Part shown: in pieces, positions 48,160-59,744 of the stretch | Position numbering within the stretch: position 1 is the first letter of the stretch | Layout: every line of letters begins with the position of its first letter | Assembly: GCA_963691705.1 (NCBI GenBank) | Contig: OY829541.1 | Coordinates: 18,408,564-18,472,563 of the forward strand | Origin: Viola odorata | Taxonomy: Eukaryota > Streptophyta > Magnoliopsida > Malpighiales > Violaceae | Direction: 5' to 3' | Length of the DNA: 64,000 nucleotides | Program-made: the position numbers and the translations under genes | Notes under the pieces: generated by a model | What the model was told of the DNA's origin: nothing | What the model saw: the letters and a program-made list of their open reading frames with translations, nothing else | The model's database searches: none

Positions 48160-50957
48160 CCATGCCCAAACGGCATGTCAATTTCATAATTTCAATTTCT
48201 AAGCCATGCCCAACGGCATGTCAACTTTCAATTTCAATTTCTAGACCATGCCCAATCGGCATGTCAAATTTCATAACTTCAATTTCTAAACCATGCCCAA
48301 CGGCATGTCAAATTTCAATTTCAATTTCTAGACCATGCCCAACGGCATGTCACATTCCAATTTCTAATCCATGCCCAAACGGCATGTCAATTTCATAATT
48401 TCAATTTCTAAACCAAGCCTAATCGGCATGTCAAATTTCAATTTCTAATCCATGCCCAAACGGCATGTCAATTTCATAATTTCAATTTCTAAACCATGCC
48501 CTACGGCATGTCAACTTTCAATTTCAATTTCTAGACCATGCCCAATCGGCATGTAAAATTTCATAACTTCAATTTCTAAACCATACCCAACGGCATGTCA
48601 AATTTCAATTTCAATTTCTAGACCATTCCCAACGGCATGTCAAATTTCAATTTCAATTTCTAGACCATGCCCAACGGCATGTCACATTCCAATTTCTAAT
48701 CCATGCCCAAACGGCATGTCAATTTCATAATTTCAATTTCTAAACCATGCCTAATCGGCATGTCAAATTTCAATTTCTAATCCATGCCCAAACGGCATGT
48801 CAATTTCATAATTTCAATTTCTAAACCATGCCCTACGGCATGTCAACTTTCAATTTCAATTTCTAGACTATGCCCAATCGGCATGTCGAATTTCATAACT
48901 TGAATTTCTAAACCATGCCCGACGGCATGTCAACTTTCAATTTCAATTTCTAGACCATGACCAATCGGCATGTCAAATTTCATAACTTCAATTTCTAAAC
49001 GATGCCCAACGGCATGTCAAATTTCAATTTCTAATCCATGCCCAAACGGCATGTCAATTTCATAATTTCAATTTCTAAGCCATGCCCAAAGGCATGTCAA
49101 CTTTCAATTTCAATTTCTAGACCATGCTCAATCGGCATGTCAAATTTCATAACTTCAATTTCTAAACCATGCCCAACGGCATGTCAAATTTCAATTTCAA
49201 TTTCTATACCATGCCCAGCGGCATGTCAAATTTCAATTTCTAATCCATGCCCAAACGGCATGTCAATTTCATAATTTCAATTTCTAAGCCATGCCCAACG
49301 GCATGTCAACTTTCAATTTCAATTTCTAGACCATGCCCAATCGGCATGTAAAATTTCATAACTTCAATTTCTAAACCATACGCAACGGCATGTCAAATTT
49401 CAATTTCAATTTCTAGACCATGCCCAACGGCATGTCAAATTTCAATTTCAATTTCTAGACCATGCCCAACGGCATGTCACATTCCAATTTCTAATCCATG
49501 CCCAAACGGCATGTCAATTTCATAATTTCAATTTCTAAACCATGCCTAATCGGCATGTCAAATTTCAATTTCTAATCCATGCCCAAACGGCATGTCAATT
49601 TCATAATTTCAATTTCTAAACCATGCCCAAAGGCATGTCAACTTTCAATTTCAATTTCTAGACCATGCTCAATCGGCATGTCAAATTTCATAACTTCAAT
49701 TTCTAAACCATGCCCAACGGCATGTCAAATTTCAATTTCAATTTCTATACCATGCCCAGCGGCATGTCAAATTTCAATTTCTAATCCATGCCCAAACGGC
49801 ATGTCAATTTCATAATTTCAATTTCTAAGCCATGCCCAACGGCATGTCAACTTTCAATTTCAATTTCTAGACCATGCCCAATCGGCATGTAAAATTTCAT
49901 AACTTCAATTTCTAAACCATACGCAACGGCATGTCAAATTTCAATTTCAATTTCTAGACCATGCCCAACGGCATGTCAAATTTCAATTTCAATTTCTAGA
50001 CCATGCCCAACGGCATGTCACATTCCAATTTCTAATCCATGCCCAAACGGCATGTCAATTTCGTAATTTCAATTTCTAAACCATGCCTAATCGGCATGTC
50101 AAATTTCAATTTCTAATCCATGCCCAAACGGCATGTCAATTTCATAATTTCAATTTCTAAACCATGCCCTACGGCATGTCAACTTTCAATTTCAATTTCT
50201 AGACCATGCCCAATCGGCATGTCGAATTTCATAACTTGAATTTCTAAACCATGCCCAACGGCATGTCAAATTTCAATTTCAATTTCTAGACCATGACCAA
50301 TCGGCATGTCAAATTTCATAACTTCAATTTCTAAACGATGCCCAACGGCATGTCAAATTTCAATTTCTAATCCATGCCCAAACGGCATGTCAATTTCATA
50401 ATTTCAATTTCTAAGCCATGCCCAACGGCATGTCAACTTTCAATTTCAATTTCTAGACCATGCCCAATCGGCATGTAAAATTTCATAACTTCAATTTCTA
50501 AACCATACCCAACGGCATGTCAAATTTCAATTTCAATTTCTAGACCATGCCCAACGGCATGTCAAATTTCAATTTCAATTTCTAGACCATGCCCAACGGC
50601 ATGTCACATTCCAATTTCTAATCCATGCCCAAACGGCATGTCAATTTCATAATTTCAATTTCTAAACCATGCCTAATCGGCATGTCAAATTTCAATTTCT
50701 AATCCATGCCCAAACGGCATGTCAATTTCATAATTTCAATTTCTAAACCATGCCCTACGGCATGTCAACTTTCAATTTCAATTTCTAGACCATGCCCAAT
50801 CGGCATGTCGAATTTCATAACTTGAATTTCTAAACCATGCCCAACGGCATGTCAAATTTCAATTTCAATTTCTAGACCATGACCAATCGGCATGTCAAAT
50901 TTCATAACTTCAATTTCTAAACGATGCCCAACGGCATGTCAAATTTCAATTTCTAAT
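48160..50957 (+). repeat. 2,798-bp HOR group (876+541+795+586)
   Basis: Same order as the preceding group with an added 541-bp piece (49036-49576), equal to short block I plus block II. The group is thus 2,257 + 541 bp. The TCGTAA mark is at 50061, 2,798 bp after its counterpart. The block start at 49577 ends TAAA, not TAAG, which shows the crossover between a block III-type and a block I-type class C monomer. Confidence 0.9.
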
Positions 50958-53900
50958 CCATGCCCAAACGGCATGTCAATTTCATAATTTCAATTTCTAA
51001 GCCATGCCCAACGGCATGTCAACTTTCAATTTCAATTTCTAGACCATGCCCAATCGGCATGTCAAATTTCATAACTTCAATTTCTAAACCATGCCCAACG
51101 GCATGTCAAATTTCAATTTCAATTTCTAGACCATGCCCAACGGCATGTCACATTCCAATTTCTAATCCATGCCCAAACGGCATGTCAATTTCATAATTTC
51201 AATTTCTAAACCAAGCCTAATCGGCATGTCAAATTTCAATTTCTAATCCATGCCCAAACGGCATGTCAATTTCATAATTTCAATTTCTAAACCATGCCCT
51301 ACGGCATGTCAACTTTCAATTTCAATTTCTAGACCATGCCCAATCGGCATGTAAAATTTCATAACTTCAATTTCTAAACCATACCCAACGGCATGTCAAA
51401 TTTCAATTTCAATTTCTAGACCATTCCCAACGGCATGTCAAATTTCAATTTCAATTTCTAGACCATGCCCAACGGCATGTCACATTCCAATTTCTAATCC
51501 ATGCCCAAACGGCATGTCAATTTCATAATTTCAATTTCTAAACCATGCCTAATCGGCATGTCAAATTTCAATTTCTAATCCATGCCCAAACGGCATGTCA
51601 ATTTCATAATTTCAATTTCTAAACCATGCCCTACGGCATGTCAACTTTCAATTTCAATTTCTAGACTATGCCCAATCGGCATGTCGAATTTCATAACTTG
51701 AATTTCTAAACCATGCCCGACGGCATGTCAACTTTCAATTTCAATTTCTAGACCATGACCAATCGGCATGTCAAATTTCATAACTTCAATTTCTAAACGA
51801 TGCCCAACGGCATGTCAAATTTCAATTTCTAATCCATGCCCAAACGGCATGTCAATTTCATAATTTCAATTTCTAAGCCATGCCCAAAGGCATGTCAACT
51901 TTCAATTTCAATTTCTAGACCATGCTCAATCGGCATGTCAAATTTCATAACTTCAATTTCTAAACCATGCCCAACGGCATGTCAAATTTCAATTTCAATT
52001 TCTATACCATGCCCAGCGGCATGTCAAATTTCAATTTCTAATCCATGCCCAAACGGCATGTCAATTTCATAATTTCAATTTCTAAGCCATGCCCAACGGC
52101 ATGTCAACTTTCAATTTCAATTTCTAGACCATGCCCAATCGGCATGTAAAATTTCATAACTTCAATTTCTAAACCATACGCAACGGCATGTCAAATTTCA
52201 ATTTCAATTTCTAGACCATGCCCAACGGCATGTCAAATTTCAATTTCAATTTCTAGACCATGCCCAACGGCATGTCACATTCCAATTTCTAATCCATGCC
52301 CAAACGGCATGTCAATTTCATAATTTCAATTTCTAAACCATGCCTAATCGGCATGTCAAATTTCAATTTCTAATCCATGCCCAAACGGCATGTCAATTTC
52401 ATAATTTCAATTTCTAAACCATGCCCTACGGCATGTCAACTTTCAATTTCAATTTCTAGACCATGCCCAATCGGCATGTCGAATTTCATAACTTGAATTT
52501 CTAAACCATGCCCAACGGCATGTCAAATTTCAATTTCAATTTCTAGACCATGACCAATCGGCATGTCAAATTTCATAACTTCAATTTCTAAACGATGCCC
52601 AACGGCATGTCAAATTTCAATTTCTAATCCATGCCCAAACGGCATGTCAATTTCATAATTTCAATTTCTAAACCATGCCCAAAGGCATGTCAACTTTCAA
52701 TTTCAATTTCTAGACCATGCTCAATCGGCATGTCAAATTTCATAACTTCAATTTCTAAACCATGCCCAACGGCATGTCAAATTTCAATTTCAATTTCTAT
52801 ACCATGCCCAGCGGCATGTCAAATTTCAATTTCTAATCCATGCCCAAACGGCATGTCAATTTCATAATTTCAATTTCTAAGCCATGCCCAACGGCATGTC
52901 AACTTTCAATTTCAATTTCTAGACCATGCCCAATCGGCATGTAAAATTTCATAACTTCAATTTCTAAACCATACGCAACGGCATGTCAAATTTCAATTTC
53001 AATTTCTAGACCATGCCCAACGGCATGTCAAATTTCAATTTCAATTTCTAGACCATGCCCAACGGCATGTCACATTCCAATTTCTAATCCATGCCCAAAC
53101 GGCATGTCAATTTCGTAATTTCAATTTCTAAACCATGCCTAATCGGCATGTCAAATTTCAATTTCTAATCCATGCCCAAACGGCATGTCAATTTCATAAT
53201 TTCAATTTCTAAACCATGCCCTACGGCATGTCAACTTTCAATTTCAATTTCTAGACCATGCCCAATCGGCATGTCGAATTTCATAACTTGAATTTCTAAA
53301 CCATGCCCAACGGCATGTCAAATTTCAATTTCAATTTCTAGACCATGACCAATCGGCATGTCAAATTTCATAACTTCAATTTCTAAACGATGCCCAACGG
53401 CATGTCAAATTTCAATTTCTAATCCATGCCCAAACGGCATGTCAATTTCATAATTTCAATTTCTAAGCCATGCCCAACGGCATGTCAACTTTCAATTTCA
53501 ATTTCTAGACCATGCCCAATCGGCATGTAAAATTTCATAACTTCAATTTCTAAACCATACCCAACGGCATGTCAAATTTCAATTTCAATTTCTAGACCAT
53601 GCCCAACGGCATGTCAAATTTCAATTTCAATTTCTAGACCATGCCCAACGGCATGTCACATTCCAATTTCTAATCCATGCCCAAACGGCATGTCAATTTC
53701 ATAATTTCAATTTCTAAACCATGCCTAATCGGCATGTCAAATTTCAATTTCTAATCCATGCCCAAACGGCATGTCAATTTCATAATTTCAATTTCTAAAC
53801 CATGCCCTACGGCATGTCAACTTTCAATTTCAATTTCTAGACCATGCCCAATCGGCATGTCGAATTTCATAACTTGAATTTCTAAACCATGCCCAACGGC

Positions 53901-54009
53901 ATGTCAAATTTCAATTTCAATTTCTAGACCATGACCAATCGGCATGTCAAATTTCATAACTTCAATTTCTAAACGATGCCCAACGGCATGTCAAATTTCA
54001 ATTTCTAAT
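50958..54009 (+). repeat. 3,052-bp HOR group (876+795+795+586)
   Basis: Units start at 50958, 51834, 52629 and 53424. The group equals the 2,257-bp group plus one full 795-bp unit. The TCGTAA mark is at 53113. The second 795-bp unit starts with a class C monomer ending TAAA, as at 49577, so the two expanded groups share a junction: the 541-bp piece in the preceding group is this 795-bp piece without block III. Confidence 0.9.
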
Positions 54010-55680
54010 CCATGCCCAAACGGCATGTCAATTTCATAATTTCAATTTCTAAGCCATGCCCAACGGCATGTCAACTTTCAATTTCAATTTCTAGACCATG
54101 CCCAATCGGCATGTCAAATTTCATAACTTCAATTTCTAAACCATGCCCAACGGCATGTCAAATTTCAATTTCAATTTCTAGACCATGCCCAACGGCATGT
54201 CACATTCCAATTTCTAATCCATGCCCAAACGGCATGTCAATTTCATAATTTCAATTTCTAAACCAAGCCTAATCGGCATGTCAAATTTCAATTTCTAATC
54301 CATGCCCAAACGGCATGTCAATTTCATAATTTCAATTTCTAAACCATGCCCTACGGCATGTCAACTTTCAATTTCAATTTCTAGACCATGCCCAATCGGC
54401 ATGTAAAATTTCATAACTTCAATTTCTAAACCATACCCAACGGCATGTCAAATTTCAATTTCAATTTCTAGACCATTCCCAACGGCATGTCAAATTTCAA
54501 TTTCAATTTCTAGACCATGCCCAACGGCATGTCACATTCCAATTTCTAATCCATGCCCAAACGGCATGTCAATTTCATAATTTCAATTTCTAAACCATGC
54601 CTAATCGGCATGTCAAATTTCAATTTCTAATCCATGCCCAAACGGCATGTCAATTTCATAATTTCAATTTCTAAACCATGCCCTACGGCATGTCAACTTT
54701 CAATTTCAATTTCTAGACTATGCCCAATCGGCATGTCGAATTTCATAACTTGAATTTCTAAACCATGCCCGACGGCATGTCAACTTTCAATTTCAATTTC
54801 TAGACCATGACCAATCGGCATGTCAAATTTCATAACTTCAATTTCTAAACGATGCCCAACGGCATGTCAAATTTCAATTTCTAATCCATGCCCAAACGGC
54901 ATGTCAATTTCATAATTTCAATTTCTAAGCCATGCCCAAAGGCATGTCAACTTTCAATTTCAATTTCTAGACCATGCTCAATCGGCATGTCAAATTTCAT
55001 AACTTCAATTTCTAAACCATGCCCAACGGCATGTCAAATTTCAATTTCAATTTCTATACCATGCCCAGCGGCATGTCAAATTTCAATTTCTAATCCATGC
55101 CCAAACGGCATGTCAATTTCATAATTTCAATTTCTAAGCCATGCCCAACGGCATGTCAACTTTCAATTTCAATTTCTAGACCATGCCCAATCGGCATGTA
55201 AAATTTCATAACTTCAATTTCTAAACCATACGCAACGGCATGTCAAATTTCAATTTCAATTTCTAGACCATGCCCAACGGCATGTCAAATTTCAATTTCA
55301 ATTTCTAGACCATGCCCAACGGCATGTCACATTCCAATTTCTAATCCATGCCCAAACGGCATGTCAATTTCATAATTTCAATTTCTAAACCATGCCTAAT
55401 CGGCATGTCAAATTTCAATTTCTAATCCATGCCCAAACGGCATGTCAATTTCATAATTTCAATTTCTAAACCATGCCCTACGGCATGTCAACTTTCAATT
55501 TCAATTTCTAGACCATGCCCAATCGGCATGTCGAATTTCATAACTTGAATTTCTAAACCATGCCCAACGGCATGTCAAATTTCAATTTCAATTTCTAGAC
55601 CATGACCAATCGGCATGTCAAATTTCATAACTTCAATTTCTAAACGATGCCCAACGGCATGTCAAATTTCAATTTCTAAT
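54010..55680 (+). repeat. Truncated HOR group (876+795)
   Basis: Repeats the first two units of the three preceding groups (54010-54885, 54886-55680) and then passes into a different 876-bp unit instead of a 586-bp one. The first unit has the CCAAGCCTAATCGG mark near 54263, which all four groups carry. Confidence 0.88.
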
Positions 55681-57432
55681 CCATGCCCAAACGGCATGTC
55701 AATTTCATAATTTCAATTTCTAAGCCATGCCCAACGGCATGTCAACTTTCAATTTCAATTTCTAGACCATGCCCAATCGGCATGTCAAATTTCATAACTT
55801 CAATTTCTAAACCATGCCCAACGGCATGTCAAATTTCAATTTCAATTTCTAGACCATCCCCAACGGCATGTCACATTCCAATTTCTAATCCATGCCCAAA
55901 CGGCATGTCAATTTCATAATTTCAATTTCTAAACCATGCCTAATCGGCATGTCAAATTTCAATTTCTAATCCATGCCCAAACGGCATGTCAATTTCATAA
56001 TTTCAATTTCTAAACCATGCCCTACGGCATGTCAACTTTCAATTTCAATTTCTAGACCATGCCCAATCGGCATGTAAAATTTCATAACTTCAATTTCTAA
56101 ACCATACCCAACGGCATGTCAAATTTCAATTTCAATTTCTAGACCATTCCCAACGGCATGTCAAATTTCAATTTCAATTTCTAGACCATGCCCAACGGCA
56201 TGTCACATTCCAATTTCTAATCCATGCCCAAACGGCATGTCAATTTCATAATTTCAATTTCTAAACCATGCCTAATCGGCATGTCAAATTTCAATTTCTA
56301 ATCCATACCCAAACGGCATGTCAATTTCATAATTTCAATTTCTAAACCATGCCCTACGGCATGTCAACTTTCAATTTCAATTTCTAGACCATGCCCAATC
56401 GGCATGTCGAATTTCATAACTTGAATTTCTAAACCATGCCCAACGGCATGTCAAATTTCAATTTCGATTTCTAGACCATGACCAATCGGCATGTCAAATT
56501 TCATAACTTCAATTTCTAAACGATGCCCAACGGCATGTCAAATTTCAATTTCTAATCCATGCCCAAACGGCATGTCAATTTCATAATTTCAATTTCTAAG
56601 CCATGCCCAACGGCATGTCAACTTTCAATTTCAATTTCTAGACCATGCCCAATCGGCATGTCAAATTTCATAACTTCAATTTCTAAACCATGCCCAACGG
56701 CATGTCAAATTTCAATTTCAATTTCTAGACCATACCCAACGGCATGTCACATTCCAATTTCTAATCCATGCCCAAACGGCATGTCAATTTCATAATTTCA
56801 ATTTCTAAACCATGCCTAATCGGCATGTCAAATTTCAATTTCTAATCCATGCCCAAACGGCATGTCAATTTCATAATTTCAATTTCTAAACCATGCCCTA
56901 CGGCATGTCAACTTTCAATTTCAATTTCTAGACCATGCCCAATCGGCATGTAAAATTTCATAACTTCAATTTCTAAACCATACCCAACGGCATGTCAAAT
57001 TTCAATTTCAATTTCTAGACCATTCCCAACGGCATGTCAAATTTCAATTTCAATTTCTAGACCATGCCCAACGGCATGTCACATTCCAATTTCTAATCCA
57101 TGCCCAAACGGCATGTCAATTTCATAATTTCAATTTCTAAACCATGCCTAATCGGCATGTCAAATTTCAATTTCTAATCCATGCCCAAACGGCATGTCAA
57201 TTTCATAATTTCAATTTCTAAACCATGCCCTACGGCATGCCAACTTTCAATTTCAATTTCTAGACTATGCCCAATCGGCATGTCGAATTTCATAACTTGA
57301 ATTTCTAAACCATGCCCAACGGCATGTCAAATTTCAATTTCAATTTCTAGACCATGACCAATCGGCATGTCAAATTTCATAACTTCAATTTCTAAACGAT
57401 GCCCAACGGCATGTCAAATTTCAATTTCTAAT
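55681..57432 (+). repeat. Two 876-bp HOR units
   Basis: Units 55681-56556 and 56557-57432. The first has CCATCCCC near 55856 and CCATACCCAAACGG near 56304, marks also found in the 1,752-bp dimers at 28-31 kb. The second has CATGCCAAC near 57238 and GACTATGCC, like the last unit before 31743. The pair is therefore a relative of that dimer about 25.7-27.4 kb away. Confidence 0.88.
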
Positions 57433-57902
57433 CCATGCCCAAACGGCATGTCAATTGCATAATTTCAATTTCTAAGCCATGCCCAACGGCATGTCAACTT
57501 TCAATTTCAATTTCTAGACCATGCCCGACGGCATGTCAACTTTCAATTTCAATTTCTAGACCATGCCCAATCGGCATGTCAAATTTCATAACATCAATTT
57601 CTAAACCATGCCCAACGGCATGTCAAATTTCCATTTCAATTTCTAGACCATGACCAATCGGCATGTCAAATTTCATAACTTCAATTTCTAAACGATGCCC
57701 AACGGCATGTCAAATTTCAATTTCTAATCCATGCCCAAACGGCATGTCAATTGCATAATTTCAATTTCTAAGCCATGCCCAAACGGCATGTCAACTTTCA
57801 ATTTCAATTTCTAGACCATGCCCGACGGCATGTCAACTTTCAATTTCAATTTCTAGACCATGACCAATCGGCATGTCAAATTTCATAACTTCAATTTCTA
57901 AA
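57433..57902 (+). repeat. TCAATTGCATAA segment, third-group copy
   Basis: Matches 31744 onward at offset 25,689, with CATAACATC and TTTCCATTTC. The match ends when a CCATGACC monomer (57858) replaces the AAAAGGC monomer found in the 32-kb copy. The order 876, 876, TCAATTGCATAA segment is the same as at 29992-32180. Confidence 0.84.
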
Positions 57903-58823
57903 CCATGCCCAACGGCATGTCAAATTTCAATTTCAATTTCTAGACCATGCCCAACGGCATGTCACATTCCAATTTCTAATCCATGCCCAAACGGCATGTC
58001 AATTTCATAATTTCATATTCTAAACCATGCCCAATCGGCATGTCAAATTTCAATTTCTAATCCATGCCCAAACGGCATGTCAATTTCATAATTTCAATTT
58101 CTAAACCATGCCCAACGGCATGTCAACTTTCAATTTCAATTACTAGACCATGACCAATCGGCATGTCAAATTTCATAACTTCAATTTCTAAACAATGCCC
58201 AACGGCATGTCAAATTTCAATTTCAATTTTTAGACCATGACCAATCGGCATGTAAAATTTCATAACTTCAATTTCTAAACCATGCCCAACGGCATGTCAA
58301 ATTTCAATTTCAATTTCTAGACCATGCTCTACGGCATGTCACATTCCAATTTCTAATCCATGCCCAAACGGCATGTCAATTTCATAATTTCAATTTCTAA
58401 ACCATGCCCAACGGCATGTCACATTCCAATACCTAATCCATGCCCAAACGGCATGTCAATTTCATAATTTCAAATTCTAAACCATGCCCAACGGCATGTC
58501 AAATTTCATTTTCAATTTCTAGACCATGCCCAACGGCATGTCAAATTTCAATTTCAATTTCTAGACCATGCCCAACGGCATGTCAAATTTCAATTTCAAT
58601 TTTTAGACCATGCCCAACGGCATGTCAAATTTCAATTTCAATTTCTAGACCATGCCCAATCGGCATGTCAAATTTCATAACTTCAATTTCTAAACCATGC
58701 CCAACGGCATATCAAATTTCAATTTCAATTTCTAGACCATGCCCAATCGGCATGTCAAATTTCATAACTTCAATTTCTAAACCATGCCCAACGGCATACC
58801 AAATTTCACTTTCAATTTCTAGA
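57903..58823 (+). repeat. 921-bp repeat, copy 1
   Basis: Begins with a class A monomer and a CACATTCC class D monomer, then a class C with CATATTC (58014), a CAATTACTAGACC monomer, CCATGCTCTACGG, and a class A/CATACC run. It resembles the left part of the 3.2-kb repeat (12.6-13.6 kb). A private change is CCAATACC near 58430. Confidence 0.9.
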
Positions 58824-59744
58824 CCATGCCCAACGGCATGTCAAATTTCAATTTCAATTTCTAGACCATGCCCAACGGCATGTCACATTCCAATTTCTAA
58901 TCCATGCCCAAACGGCATGTCAATTTCATAATTTCATATTCTAAACCATGCCCAATCGGCATGTCAAATTTCAATTTCTAATCCATGCCCAAACGGCATG
59001 TCAATTTCATTATTTCAATTTCTAAACCATGCCCAACGGCATGTCAACTTTCAATTTCAATTACTAGACCATGACCAATCGGCATGTCAAATTTCATAAC
59101 TTCAATTTCTAAACAATGCCCAACGGCATGTCAAATTTCAATTTCAATTTTTAGACCATGACCAATCGGCATGTAAAATTTCATAACTTCAATTTCTAAA
59201 CCATGCCCAACGGCATGTCAAATTTCAATTTCAATTTCTAGACCATGCTCTACGGCATGTCACATTCCAATTTCTAATCCATGCCCAAACGGCATGTCAA
59301 TTTCATAATTTCAATTTCTAAACCATGCCCAACGGCATGTCACATTCCAATATCTAATCCATGCCCAAACGGCATGTCAATTTCATAATTTCAAATTCTA
59401 AACCATGCCCAACGGCATGTCAAATTTCATTTTCAATTTCTAGACCATGCCCAACGGCATGTCAAATTTCAATTTCAATTTCTAGACCATGCCCAACGGC
59501 ATGTCAAATTTCAATTTCAATTTTTAGACCATGCCCAACGGCATGTCAAATTTCAATTTCAATTTCTAGACCATGCCCAATCGGCATGTCAAATTTCATA
59601 ACTTCAATTTCTAAACCATGCCCAACGGCATATCAAATTTCAATTTCAATTTCTAGACCATGCCCAATCGGCATGTCAAATTTCATAACTTCAATTTCTA
59701 AACCATGCCCAACGGCATACCAAATTTCACTTTCAATTTCTAGA
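58824..59744 (+). repeat. 921-bp repeat, copy 2
   Basis: Marks recur at exactly 921 bp (CATATTC 58014 and 58935; ACCATGCTC 58321 and 59242; CAAATTCTAAACC in both). Private changes include TTTCATTATTTC near 59008. A third copy starts at 59745 but changes after one monomer, when CACACTCC replaces CACATTCC. Confidence 0.9.
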
